A stretch of DNA of 64,000 bases from contig NZ_MSJP01000096.1 in NCBI RefSeq assembly GCF_014596525.1, forward strand, positions 62,001 to 126,000. The letters are read 5' to 3'. Below the pieces are notes generated by a model. That model was not told the origin of the DNA, made no database searches, and was given only the letters and a program-made list of their open reading frames with translations. The position numbers were made by a program, and so were the translations under genes. Source of the stretch: Streptomyces sp. CBMA291. GTDB taxonomy: Bacteria; Actinomycetota; Actinomycetes; Streptomycetales; Streptomycetaceae. Of the stretch, positions 25,411 to 34,334 are shown piece after piece. The number at the start of each line of letters is the position of its first letter. Within the stretch, counting starts at the first letter, position 1.

Positions 25411-27359
25411 GCATGGACGCGGGCTGGTATCTGCGGCGGCTCTCCCGGATGGGGCCCCGGGAGGTCGGCGGCCGGGCGGGCGACGCGGTGCGCCGACGCC
25501 GGTGGCGGTCGGCGGTGGCGGAGAGCCCCCGGGTGACGGGGGCCCGGTTCACCTCGCCGCTGCCGCCGGGGACGGTCGCCTCGGTGCCGCCGGACGCCGT
25601 GAAACGGCTGGTCGCCGAGGCGGACCGGCTGATGGCCGGGCGCGCCGAGTTCTTCGGGGTGGAGCGGGACGACCTGGTCGACCCGGACTGGTGGTACGAC
25701 CCGAAGACCGGGCGGCGAGCCCCCTCGGGGTACGCCTTCGACGTGCCGTACCGGGACGAGGAGGCGGTCGGGGACGTCAAGCAGATCTGGGAGCCGTCCC
25801 GGCACCAGTACCTCACCGTGCTCGCCGCCGCCTACGCGGTGACCGGGGACGAGCGGTACGCCGAGCGGGTGGCCGGCCATCTGCGGCGCTGGTGGGCGGG
25901 GAACGCGCCGCTGCGCGGGGTGCACTGGATCAGCGGCATCGAGCTGGGGATCCGGCTGCTGTCCTGGGTGTGGATCCGGCGGCTGCTCGACGGCTGGCCG
26001 GGGGCGGCCGGGCTCTTCGAGGAGAACCCGGTGGCGCTGCACCAGATCTGGCACCACCAGCGCTGGCTCGCCGCCTTCCCCAGCCGGGGCACCTCGGCGA
26101 ACAACCACGTGGTCGCCGAGGCCGCCGGGCAGTTCGCCGCCGCCTGCGCCTTCGACTGGTTCCCCTCCTCGGCGCGCTGGCGTGACGAGGCGCTGCGCTC
26201 CCTCGACCGGGAGCTGCGCGCCAACACCTTCGGCTCCGGGCTCAACCGCGAGCTGGCCACCGAGTACCACGGTCTGGTCCTCGAACTGGGGCTGGCCGCG
26301 CTGGCGGAGGCGGACGCCGCCGGGGTGCCGGTCCCGGACCCGGTGCGGCTGGTGCTGCTGCGGATGACCGACGCGCTCGCCGCCGTCGTGGACGAGCGGC
26401 TGCGGCCACCGCGCCAGGGGGACGCGGACGACGGGCACGGTCTGGTGGTGGACGGCGCGGGAACCGACCGCTGGGGCTCGCTGCTCGCCACCGGGGACGC
26501 CGTCTTCGGCCGGCTCCCGTGGTGGCCGGAGACGACCGGCGGCGACGTACGGACCCCGCTGCTCGCCGCGCTCCTGCGGCCCGCCGCGCCGACCGCTTCC
26601 CGCCCGGCCGAACGGCCCTCCCACTTCGCCGACGCCGGTCTCACCCTCCTTCGCGGGCCCTCGGGGATCTGGTGCCGCTGCGACGGCGGCCCGCACGGGT
26701 TCCTCGCCATCGCCGCCCACGCCCACGCGGACGCGCTGTCCGTGGAGGTACGGCACCGGGGGGTCGACGTGCTCGCCGACCCGGGGACGTACTGCTACCA
26801 CGGGCAGCCCGAGTGGCGGCGGTACTTCCGCTCGACCCTCGGCCACAACACCCTCCAGTGGGGCGACGCCGACCAGTCCGTCTCCGGCGGCCCGTTCCTG
26901 TGGACCCGGCACGCCCGCAGCCGGGTCCTGGTCGCGGACGTCCCGGGCCCCGACGACACGGGGACGGCCCGCTGGTGCGCCGAGCACGACGGCTACCCGG
27001 GCGTCACCCATCGCCGACGGGTGGAACTGACCGACGCGAAGCGGGAGTTGCGGGTGGTCGACGAGATCGGCGGCGCGCACGGGCCGGTACGGCTCGCGTT
27101 CCATCTCGGCCCGACGGTCACCGCCGCGCTGACGGGCGGCAGGGCGGCGCTCGGCTGGACCGCGGACGGCGAGGACCGTACGGCGGTGCTCGACCTGCCC
27201 GCCGGACTGTCCTGGCGGGCCCACCGGGGCGAGACGGATCCGCCGCTCGGCTGGTACTCGGCGGGCTTCGGGCGCAAGGAGCCCGCGACCACCCTGGTCG
27301 GCACCGGCTTCACGAACGGCCCGACAGGGTTCACCACCGTGCTCACGTTCGGCGACTAA
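25407..27359 (+). CDS. Heparinase II/III-family polysaccharide lyase-like protein
   Basis: 650 aa. An N-terminal alpha-barrel region (KQIWEPSRHQYLTVLAAAYA, WISGIELGIRLLSWVW, TSANNHVVAEAAGQFAAA with the catalytic-region NNH, TEYHGLVLELG with YH) is followed by a beta-sandwich part (AHAHADALSVEVRHRG, ADPGTYCYHG, LGHNTLQWG). These are the conserved blocks of the heparinase II/III and alginate-lyase fold. No signal peptide is seen, so it may act inside the cell or be exported otherwise. GTG at 25407 overlaps the previous stop; an in-frame ATG at 25413 is the alternative. In EPS operons such proteins trim or edit the polymer. Confidence 0.85.
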   Translation: MSMDAGWYLRRLSRMGPREVGGRAGDAVRRRRWRSAVAESPRVTGARFTSPLPPGTVASVPPDAVKRLVAEADRLMAGRAEFFGVERDDLVDPDWWYDPKTGRRAPSGYAFDVPYRDEEAVGDVKQIWEPSRHQYLTVLAAAYAVTGDERYAERVAGHLRRWWAGNAPLRGVHWISGIELGIRLLSWVWIRRLLDGWPGAAGLFEENPVALHQIWHHQRWLAAFPSRGTSANNHVVAEAAGQFAAACAFDWFPSSARWRDEALRSLDRELRANTFGSGLNRELATEYHGLVLELGLAALAEADAAGVPVPDPVRLVLLRMTDALAAVVDERLRPPRQGDADDGHGLVVDGAGTDRWGSLLATGDAVFGRLPWWPETTGGDVRTPLLAALLRPAAPTASRPAERPSHFADAGLTLLRGPSGIWCRCDGGPHGFLAIAAHAHADALSVEVRHRGVDVLADPGTYCYHGQPEWRRYFRSTLGHNTLQWGDADQSVSGGPFLWTRHARSRVLVADVPGPDDTGTARWCAEHDGYPGVTHRRRVELTDAKRELRVVDEIGGAHGPVRLAFHLGPTVTAALTGGRAALGWTADGEDRTAVLDLPAGLSWRAHRGETDPPLGWYSAGFGRKEPATTLVGTGFTNGPTGFTTVLTFGD

Positions 27360-27373
27360 GGGGGGAAGGAGGC

Positions 27374-28963
27374 GTGGTGATCGGAAGGCGGCGCTTGACG
27401 CTGCCGGTGGCGGCGCTGGCGCTGGCCCTGCCGGTGCTCGCCGGCTGCACCGGCACGCCGGACGCCCCGGCGAAGCCGTCGGCGACGCCCGGCACTTCGG
27501 GGACGCCGTCGGCGGTACCCGGCGTGTCGGGGGCGCCCGGTGCGTCGGGCGCGTCCCCCGTGGCCGTGGCCCGGGTCTGCGCGCATCCCGTGCCCGGACC
27601 GGCGCGGGCTCCGGCGGGCGCGGTGACGGTCGACCCCTCGGTGGTCGGCGATCTGGCCGCGAAGACCGAGAGCAGCCCCCCGGGCACCACGTTCTGGCTC
27701 CGTCCGGGCACGCACCGGCTCGACCCCGATCCCTACGCCCAGGTCCTGCCGAAGGAGGGGAACCGGTATCTGGGCGCGCCGGGCGCGGTGCTCGACGGGC
27801 GGAAGGTCAACCAGTACGCGTTCGGCGGCACCGCCCGTGACGTCGTCATCCGCCATCTGACCGTGCGGGGCTTCGCCGCGCCGAACAACGAGGGCGTGGT
27901 CAACCACGACATGGCCGACGGATGGGTGATCGAGCACACGACCATCCGGGACAACTCCGGTGCCGGGCTGATGGCCGGTGCCCGCCAGCGGCTCCGGGCC
28001 AGCTGTCTGCGTGACAACGGGCAGTACGGGATGAACGCGTACAAGACCGGTGACTCGATCCGGGGTCTGGTGGTCGAGGGCAACGAGATCACGGGCAACA
28101 ACACCGACGACTGGGAGCGGCGGGAGCCGGGGTGCGGCTGCTCCGGGGGGATCAAGTTCTGGGCCGTGAACGGCGCCGACGTACGCGGCAACTGGGTCCA
28201 CGACAACCGCGGGGCCGGGCTGTGGGCGGACAACAACAACAACGACTTCCGCATCGAGGACAACGTCCTGGAGGCCAACGACGGCGCCGCGCTGATCTAC
28301 GAGACCAGTTACAACGCGGTGGTCAGGAACAACACGATCCGGCGGAACAACTGGGTCGAGGGCCGTGCCTCCGCCGACGACGGCGACGGCTTCCCGTACG
28401 CGACCGTCTACGTGTCGGAGTCGGGCGGCGAGCCGAGGATCCCGGCCCGTACGGACCGGATCGAGATCTCGCGGAACCTCCTTGAGGACAACTGGAACGG
28501 CATCACCCTGTGGGAGAACGCCGACCGGTTCTGCAACAGCCCCGCCAACACCTCCACCGGCTACTGCACGCTCCTCGTGAAGAAGACGGCCAGTTGCGCG
28601 CGGCCGGGGATCGCGACGGCGCCGCTCTTCACCGACTGCCGGTGGAGGACGCGTCGGGTGGACATCCACGGCAACCGCTTCGTGCTCGGCGGCTCCGTCC
28701 CGGGCTGTGCGGGGCGCTGCGGCCGGATGGCGGTCCTCGCCAACGAGGGCACCGAGCCCGACTGGTCGCCGTACCGGGGCGAGGGGGTGGCGCGGGCGAT
28801 CGTGCACGGGCAGGACAACCGCTGGCACGACAACGTCTATCTCGGGCCGTGGAGCTTCGCCGTGGACGACGACCCGGACCGGCGCCTCGACGCGGGCCGA
28901 TGGCGACGCGCGCCGTACCGGCAGGACACGGGCAGCACCTTCGCCCCCCGGGCGGGTGGCTGA
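27374..28963 (+). CDS. Secreted right-handed beta-helix lipoprotein
   Basis: About 529 aa. A positively charged start (VVIGRRRLTLP), a hydrophobic core and lipobox LAGC (Cys near residue 25) give a lipoprotein signal. A Pro/Ser/Thr/Gly-rich tether follows (to about residue 75). Then come parallel beta-helix repeats: VIRHLTVRGF, VIEHTTIRDNSGAGLM, GLVVEGNEITGNN, VRGNWVHDNRGAGLW, IEDNVLEANDGAALI, VVRNNTIRRNNW, IEISRNLLEDNWNGITL. This fold occurs in pectate lyases, alginate epimerases and carbohydrate-binding proteins; paired Cys residues near the end may form disulfides. GGAAGGAGG precedes tandem GTGs at 27374 and 27377, and either may start translation. Probably anchors at the cell surface and acts on the exported polymer. 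Confidence 0.85.
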   Translation: MVIGRRRLTLPVAALALALPVLAGCTGTPDAPAKPSATPGTSGTPSAVPGVSGAPGASGASPVAVARVCAHPVPGPARAPAGAVTVDPSVVGDLAAKTESSPPGTTFWLRPGTHRLDPDPYAQVLPKEGNRYLGAPGAVLDGRKVNQYAFGGTARDVVIRHLTVRGFAAPNNEGVVNHDMADGWVIEHTTIRDNSGAGLMAGARQRLRASCLRDNGQYGMNAYKTGDSIRGLVVEGNEITGNNTDDWERREPGCGCSGGIKFWAVNGADVRGNWVHDNRGAGLWADNNNNDFRIEDNVLEANDGAALIYETSYNAVVRNNTIRRNNWVEGRASADDGDGFPYATVYVSESGGEPRIPARTDRIEISRNLLEDNWNGITLWENADRFCNSPANTSTGYCTLLVKKTASCARPGIATAPLFTDCRWRTRRVDIHGNRFVLGGSVPGCAGRCGRMAVLANEGTEPDWSPYRGEGVARAIVHGQDNRWHDNVYLGPWSFAVDDDPDRRLDAGRWRRAPYRQDTGSTFAPRAGG

Positions 28964-28964
28964 G

Positions 28965-30368
28965 ATGGCCGAGGAGCAGCGGCGCACGGAGCGGGCGGCC
29001 GACGCGGAGACGACGGGCGACGGGGCCGGGGCCGGGGCCGGGCCGGGAAGGACAGGCGGCGGGGCCGGGGGCGAGTCGCCTCCCGCCGGTACGGCGAAGC
29101 CCGCCGGTACGGCGAAGCCCGCCCCCACACCGCAGGCCGCCTCCGTACCGAAGGCCGCCGCCACGCCGAGGGCCGTCGGGATCGCCTGGGCGCTGCTCGG
29201 GCTCAACACGCTCGGTTCCGCCGGGGCGAAGACCATCGTCCCGCTCCCCCGCTCCCTCATCCAGATGGCCACCATGGGGGCGCTGGTCGGCGCGTTCGCG
29301 CTGGCGCTCGCGGTCAATCCGAGGCTGCGCATCCGGCCCAGCGCCTTTCTGCTGCTGCTCACCCTGCTGCTGGTGCCGAGCGTGATCTCCAGCGTGCAGT
29401 TGGACGTCGGCTTCGGAGCGCTGTTCCGCTGTTTCCGCCTCGCGCTCTTCGTCGGCACGCTGTGGCTGCTCAGCCGCTGGTGGGACGGGACCCCGCGGTT
29501 CGTCCCGTATCACATCCGGATGTACTTCGCGGCGCTCGCGACGGCGGCCGTCGGGCTGGTGATCTCGCCGGGGACGGCCATGCCCGAGTACTACGGGGGG
29601 CGGCTCGTCGGCGCGTTGTGGCCGCTGACCCCGCCGCAGATCGGGCAGTACGCGGCGGTGGTCATCGGGCTCACCGTGCTGCTCGTCCTGGGGCGCGCGG
29701 CCGACCGGACCAGCGCGCTGGTGGTCGTCGTGCCCTCGCTCGTGCTGCTCGCGATGACCCACACCAGGACGGCCACGCTGGGGCTGCTGGTCGGTCTCGC
29801 CCTCGCGATCGGTTCGCTCGTCCTGACCAGCGCCGTCGCCCGCCGGGTGTTCGCCTGGTCGGTGCTGTGCGCGACGGTGGCCGGGGTGGCGTTCAGCTCG
29901 GCGGTGCGGGCGTGGTTCCTGCGCGGGCAGAGCCAGGAGAACTTCGCCAACCTCACCGGCCGGGCCAAGGTCTGGGACGCGCTGCTCGACGCGCCCCGGA
30001 CGGCCGGGGAGACGGTGTTCGGCACCGGCCTCGGCGACAAGTCGTTCGACGGGCTGCCGATCGACAGCAGCTGGCTGGCCGTCTACCACGAGCAGGGGCT
30101 GACGGGACTCGCGATCGTGACGGCGATCGTCGTCGTGCTCGGCGGGGTCGCGCTGCTGCGGCCCCCTTCGCTGCCGAGGGCCTGCGCGATCTTCCTGATC
30201 GGCTACTGCGGGATCTCCTCGTACACCGAGGTCGGGCTCGGCGACGCCTCGGCGTATCTGCTGCACCTGACCCTGGCCGCCTCGCTGCTCGCGGTGCCCG
30301 TGGCCGCCGCGCCGCAGCCGGTGGCCGGGCTTCCCCGACGCCGTGTCCCCCGATGGGCCAGGAGGTGA
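28965..30368 (+). CDS. Polysaccharide polymerase, O-antigen ligase/Wzy-like
   Basis: 467-aa polytopic membrane protein with about ten TM segments after a ~70-residue low-complexity, Pro/Ala/Gly-rich cytoplasmic N-terminus (direct repeat PAGTAKPAGTAKPA). Large hydrophilic loop after residue 310 (FLRGQSQENFANLTGRAKVWDALLD), then FGTGLGDKSFDG and LAVYHEQGLTGLAI: R-x-x-x-W and H-E-Q/N patterns of the Wzy/WaaL family. Polymerises the repeat units on the outer face of the membrane. ATG at 28965, one base after the previous stop. Confidence 0.85.
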   Translation: MAEEQRRTERAADAETTGDGAGAGAGPGRTGGGAGGESPPAGTAKPAGTAKPAPTPQAASVPKAAATPRAVGIAWALLGLNTLGSAGAKTIVPLPRSLIQMATMGALVGAFALALAVNPRLRIRPSAFLLLLTLLLVPSVISSVQLDVGFGALFRCFRLALFVGTLWLLSRWWDGTPRFVPYHIRMYFAALATAAVGLVISPGTAMPEYYGGRLVGALWPLTPPQIGQYAAVVIGLTVLLVLGRAADRTSALVVVVPSLVLLAMTHTRTATLGLLVGLALAIGSLVLTSAVARRVFAWSVLCATVAGVAFSSAVRAWFLRGQSQENFANLTGRAKVWDALLDAPRTAGETVFGTGLGDKSFDGLPIDSSWLAVYHEQGLTGLAIVTAIVVVLGGVALLRPPSLPRACAIFLIGYCGISSYTEVGLGDASAYLLHLTLAASLLAVPVAAAPQPVAGLPRRRVPRWARR

Positions 30369-30375
30369 CCTGAGC

Positions 30376-31656
30376 ATGCGTGTCCTTGTGGTGCACAACC
30401 GATACTCCTCGGCGCAGCCGAGTGGGGAGAACAGGGTCGTCGACGAGGAGGTGGGGCTGCTGCGCGCGGCCGGCCACCGGGTCGACGTCTTCGAGCGGCG
30501 CAGTGACGACATCGCCGCCCGTTCCCTGCTCGCCAAGGCGGCGGTGCCGCTGCTCGTGCCGTGGAACCCGGCGGTGCGTACGGAGCTGACGGCGCGGCTG
30601 CGCGCCGAGCGGCCGGACGTGGTGCACGTCCACAACGTCTTCCCGCTGCTCTCGCCCGCCGTGCTCGCCGCCTGCGCCGACGCCGGGGTGCCCGTCGTCG
30701 CCACGCTGCACAACTACACCCAGGTCTGCCCGCCGGGCACGCTGCACCGGGACGGGCGCCCGTGCACCGAGTGCGTGGGTCCGGCGCTGCCGCTGCCCGC
30801 CGTCCGGCACGGCTGCTACCGGGACTCCCGGCTGGCGACGGTGCCGCTCGCGGTGAGCCTCGCGGTCAACCGGCGGCGGTGGTGGTCGGGGGTGGAGCGG
30901 TTCTTCTGTATCTCCGCCTCGCAGCGCGACCTCCTGGTGCGCTCCGGCATGCCGCCCGAGCGGCTGCTGGTGAAGCACAACTTCGTACCCGATCCGGGGG
31001 CCCGCCGGGAGGGGGACGGCGAGCAGTTGCTGTATCTCGGGCGGCTCGCGGAGGCCAAGGGCGTACGGCTGCTCATGACGGCGTGGGACCGGCTCGCGGC
31101 GGACGGCGGGGCGGGGGTGCCGCTGGTGATCGCCGGGGCGGGGCCGCTGGAGCGGGAGGTGTCCGCCTGGGCGGCGGGCCGGGACGACGTGCGGTACGCG
31201 GGTCTGTGGGATCCGGAGCGGTGCCGTCGGGCCGTGGCCCGGTCGGTCGCGGTGCTGGCTCCCTCGATGGCCCGGGAGACGTTCGGTCTGGTGGCGGCGG
31301 AGGCGATGGCGGCGGGGGTCCCGGCCGTCGCCGCCGGGCACGGCGCCTTCACCGAACTCGTCGAGGACGGGGTGACGGGGCTGCTGCACCGGCCGGGTGA
31401 CGCCGCCTCGCTGGCGGACCGCATACGCCGGATCGTGTCCGATCCGGAGCGCAACCGGGAGATGGGCCGGGCGGCCCGGCACCGCTACGAGCGGGGTTTC
31501 AGTCCCGCCGTCGGTCTGGAGCGTCTGGTGGAGGGGTACCGCACCGCGATCGCGGTGCGGTCCGGCGGCGGCGACAGCCCGCCGTCGAGGGGCAACGAGA
31601 GCGCTGGTCCGCGGCGGGGTGCCGCGCGGACGGAGATGGGGGCAGTAGATGACTGA
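30376..31656 (+). CDS. Glycosyltransferase family 4
   Basis: 426-aa GT-B enzyme. Acceptor domain: LVVHNRYSSAQPSGENRVVDEEV, then VVHVHNVFPLLSPAVL and LHNYTQVCPPGTLHRDGRPC with clustered Cys found in a subset of this family. Donor domain: LYLGRLAEAKGVRLLMTAW, VIAGAGPLEREV, and APSMARETFGLVAAEAMAAGVPAVAAGHGAFTE, the E-x7-E nucleotide-sugar site. ATG at 30376 with AGGAGG about 10 nt upstream. The stop overlaps the C-methyltransferase start by 8 nt. Confidence 0.9.
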   Translation: MRVLVVHNRYSSAQPSGENRVVDEEVGLLRAAGHRVDVFERRSDDIAARSLLAKAAVPLLVPWNPAVRTELTARLRAERPDVVHVHNVFPLLSPAVLAACADAGVPVVATLHNYTQVCPPGTLHRDGRPCTECVGPALPLPAVRHGCYRDSRLATVPLAVSLAVNRRRWWSGVERFFCISASQRDLLVRSGMPPERLLVKHNFVPDPGARREGDGEQLLYLGRLAEAKGVRLLMTAWDRLAADGGAGVPLVIAGAGPLEREVSAWAAGRDDVRYAGLWDPERCRRAVARSVAVLAPSMARETFGLVAAEAMAAGVPAVAAGHGAFTELVEDGVTGLLHRPGDAASLADRIRRIVSDPERNREMGRAARHRYERGFSPAVGLERLVEGYRTAIAVRSGGGDSPPSRGNESAGPRRGAARTEMGAVDD

Positions 31657-32884
31657 TTGCCGACTGTGCGGTTCGGCGGCGCTGGTCAGCGTCGTCGACC
31701 TGGGGGCGACCCCGCCGTGCGAGAGCTTCCTCTCGGCGGACCGGCTGGATCTGCCGGAACCGGCGTACCCGCTGCATCTGCGGGTCTGCACGGAGTGCTG
31801 GCTCGCGCAGATCCCGCCGCTGATCACACCGGAGGAGACGTTCACGCAGTACGCGTACTTCTCCTCGTACTCGTCCTCCTGGGTGGAGCACGCGCGGGTG
31901 TACGTCGACGGCGCGGTGCGGCGGGCGGGGCTCGGGTCCGACGCGTTCGTGGTGGAGGTGGCGAGCAACGACGGGTACCTGCTGCGCCATGTGGTGGACC
32001 GGGGGATCCGCTGTCTGGGCATCGAGCCGTCGGTGAACGTCGGGGCGGCGGCGCGGGAGGCGGGGGTGCCCACGCTCACCGAGTTCCTGTCCCCCGAGAC
32101 CGGTGCGGCCGTCCGCGCCGAGCACGGACCGGCGGATCTGGTCGTGGCGAACAACGTGTACGCGCACATTCCCGACGTGGTCGGCTTCACCCGGGGGCTG
32201 CGCGCCCTGGTCGCCGACGACGGCTGGGTCTCCATCGAGGTGCAGCATCTGCTGACCCTGATCGAGGAGAACCAGTACGACACGATCTACCACGAGCACT
32301 TCCAGTACTACACGGTGGCGTCCGCGATCCGGGCGCTGGCCAGTGGCGGGCTCGCGCTGGTGGACGTGGAGCTGCTGCCCACGCACGGCGGTTCGATCCG
32401 GCTGTGGGCCCGTCCGGCCGAGGTCGCGGGCGAGCCGAGCGGGCGGGTGGCGGACGTGCTGGCCCGGGAGAAGGCCGCGGGGCTCCAGGAGCTGTCCGGG
32501 TACGCGGACTTCTCCGCCCGGGTGGCCAAGGTGCGCCGGGATCTGCTGCGGTTCCTCGTCGAGGCGGCCGAGCGCGGCGAGACGGTCGTCGGCTACGGCG
32601 CCCCCGGCAAGGGCAACACCCTGCTCAACCACTGCGGCATCCGGCCCGACCTGCTCGCGTACACGGTCGACCGCAATCCGTACAAGCACGGCAGGTTCAC
32701 CCCGGGCACCCGCGTTCCGATCCTGCCGCCCGAGCGGATCGCGGCGGACAGGCCGGACTACGTCCTCGTCCTGCCGTGGAACCTGCGGGAGGAGCTGACC
32801 GCGCAGCTGTCCTTCGTGCACGAGTGGGGCGGCCGGCTGGTCTTCCCCATCCCGGAACTGAGCATTGTCGAGGTCAAGTCATGA
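31649..32884 (+). CDS. Sugar C-methyltransferase (SAM-dependent, zinc-finger type)
   Basis: 411 aa, same architecture as NovU/TylC3/EryBIII. The N-terminal zinc-binding part has CRLCG near residues 4-8 and CTECW about 47-51. A central class I SAM domain has VVEVASNDGYLLRH (about 91-104), GIEPSVNVG, NNVYAHIPDVVGF, YHEHFQYYT and THGGSIRLW. The C-terminal domain has GYGAPGKGNTLLNHCGI and DRNPYKHGRFTPGT. Adds a methyl to C-3 or C-5 of a deoxy-ketosugar nucleotide, giving a branched sugar. ATG at 31649. The next gene is a cytidylyltransferase, so the sugar may be CDP-linked. Confidence 0.92.
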   Translation: MTDCRLCGSAALVSVVDLGATPPCESFLSADRLDLPEPAYPLHLRVCTECWLAQIPPLITPEETFTQYAYFSSYSSSWVEHARVYVDGAVRRAGLGSDAFVVEVASNDGYLLRHVVDRGIRCLGIEPSVNVGAAAREAGVPTLTEFLSPETGAAVRAEHGPADLVVANNVYAHIPDVVGFTRGLRALVADDGWVSIEVQHLLTLIEENQYDTIYHEHFQYYTVASAIRALASGGLALVDVELLPTHGGSIRLWARPAEVAGEPSGRVADVLAREKAAGLQELSGYADFSARVAKVRRDLLRFLVEAAERGETVVGYGAPGKGNTLLNHCGIRPDLLAYTVDRNPYKHGRFTPGTRVPILPPERIAADRPDYVLVLPWNLREELTAQLSFVHEWGGRLVFPIPELSIVEVKS

Positions 32885-33687
32885 AGGTCGTGCTGTTCTG
32901 CGGCGGTTACGGGATGCGGATGCGCAACGGAACCTCCGACGACGTGCCCAAGCCGATGGCGATGGTCGGTCCGCGCCCGCTGATCTGGCACGTCATGCGC
33001 TACTACGCGCACTACGGGCACAAGGAGTTCATCCTGTGCCTGGGGTACGGGGCCCATCACATCAAGGACTTCTTCCTCCACTACGAGGAGACGACATCCA
33101 ACGACTTCGTGCTGCGCGGCGGCCGGACGGAGCTGCTGTCCACCGATATCGCCGACTGGACGATCACCTTCGCGCAGACCGGCGAGGACTCGCCGATCGG
33201 GGAGCGGCTGCGGCGGGTGCGGCACCATCTGGACGGCGACGAGATGTTCCTCGCCAACTACGCCGACGTGCTCACCGACGCGCCGCTGCCGGAGATGATC
33301 GACCGGTTCGCCCGGCGGGACGCGGGCGCTTCGATGATGGTGGTGCCGCCGCAGTCCTCCTTCCACTGCGTGGAGCTGGGCGAGGACGGTCTGGTGGGGG
33401 GCATCACCGCGGTGAGCGAGCTGCCGCTGTGGGAGAACGGCGGCTATTTCGTGCTCCGCCAGGAGATCTTCGACCACATCCCGGAGAACGGGGACCTGGT
33501 GGCCGACGGCTGCACCCGGCTGGCGAAGGAAGGGCGTCTCGTGGCGCACCGGCACCGGGGGTTCTGGAAGCCGACGGACACCGTGAAGGAGCGTGCCGCG
33601 CTCGACTCGGCCTACGCGCGGGGCGAGCGTCCGTGGGCCGTGTGGGAGCGGGACGGTCTGCGGCACGGCGCGGGAGCGGGCGCGTGA
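32881..33687 (+). CDS. rfbF: Glucose-1-phosphate cytidylyltransferase-like nucleotidyltransferase
   Basis: 268 aa. The N-terminal nucleotide loop is KVVLFCGGYGMRMRNG with the invariant VPKPMAMVG (about 22-30) binding sugar phosphate; WHVMRYYAHYGHKEFILCLGYG follows, and FLANYADVLTD carries the metal Asp. GFWKPTDTVKER near the end is typical of RfbF. Makes CDP-glucose (or a related CDP/dTDP-sugar) for the deoxysugar path. No separate CDP-glucose 4,6-dehydratase is recognised in the operon. ATG overlaps the preceding TGA. Confidence 0.88.
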   Translation: MKVVLFCGGYGMRMRNGTSDDVPKPMAMVGPRPLIWHVMRYYAHYGHKEFILCLGYGAHHIKDFFLHYEETTSNDFVLRGGRTELLSTDIADWTITFAQTGEDSPIGERLRRVRHHLDGDEMFLANYADVLTDAPLPEMIDRFARRDAGASMMVVPPQSSFHCVELGEDGLVGGITAVSELPLWENGGYFVLRQEIFDHIPENGDLVADGCTRLAKEGRLVAHRHRGFWKPTDTVKERAALDSAYARGERPWAVWERDGLRHGAGAGA

Positions 33688-34331
33688 TCCGGCTCGGGCC
33701 GGGGCCGGTCGGCCGGATCGTCGCGGTGGGCGCGCACTGCGACGACCTCGCGATCGGCGCCGGGGGCACGCTGCTGACGCTGTGCCGCGCCCGGCCGGGG
33801 ATCCGGGTGGACGTCCTGGTGCTCTCCGGCGGGGGCGGCGAGCGGGAAGCGGAGGAGGCGGCGGCGCTCGCCGCCTTCTGCCCGGACGCCGATCTGCGGC
33901 TGACCGTGCTCAAGCTGCCGGACGGCCGGTTCCCCGCACACTGGGACGAGGCGAAGGCGGCGGTCGAGGAGCTGCGCGCGCGGACCGATCCGGATCTGGT
34001 GCTCGCGCCGCGCACCGAGGACGCGCACCAGGACCACCGGGGTCTGGCGCGTCTGATGACCACCGCGTTCCGCGACCATCTCGTGCTCGGCTACGAGATC
34101 GTGAAGTGGGACGCCGATCTGGGCCGCCCCACGGCGTACCAGCCGCTGTCGCCGGAGACCGCGGAGGAGAAGGTGCGGCTGCTCCAGGCGCACTACCCCT
34201 CGCAGCGGCACCGCCCCTGGTACGACCGGGAGGCGTTCCTCGGTCTGGCCCGCATCCGGGGCATCGAATGCCATGAGCGCTACGCCGAGGCCTTCGCCGT
34301 CGGCAAACTCACTCTCGATCTGGGGGAATGA
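33684..34331 (+). CDS. PIG-L family deacetylase
   Basis: 215 aa, LmbE/PIG-L fold zinc hydrolase. Metal site motif AHCDDLAIGAGGTLL (about 15-29; H-x-D-D) and a second HQDHRGLARL (about 115-124). GTG at 33684 overlaps the previous stop. Likely removes an acetyl or other N-acyl group from an amino sugar, in the nucleotide-sugar pool or on a lipid-linked intermediate. Next to the C-methyltransferase and epimerase genes, so it probably belongs to the same branched-sugar branch. Confidence 0.88.
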   Translation: MIRLGPGPVGRIVAVGAHCDDLAIGAGGTLLTLCRARPGIRVDVLVLSGGGGEREAEEAAALAAFCPDADLRLTVLKLPDGRFPAHWDEAKAAVEELRARTDPDLVLAPRTEDAHQDHRGLARLMTTAFRDHLVLGYEIVKWDADLGRPTAYQPLSPETAEEKVRLLQAHYPSQRHRPWYDREAFLGLARIRGIECHERYAEAFAVGKLTLDLGE

Positions 34332-34334
34332 ACC

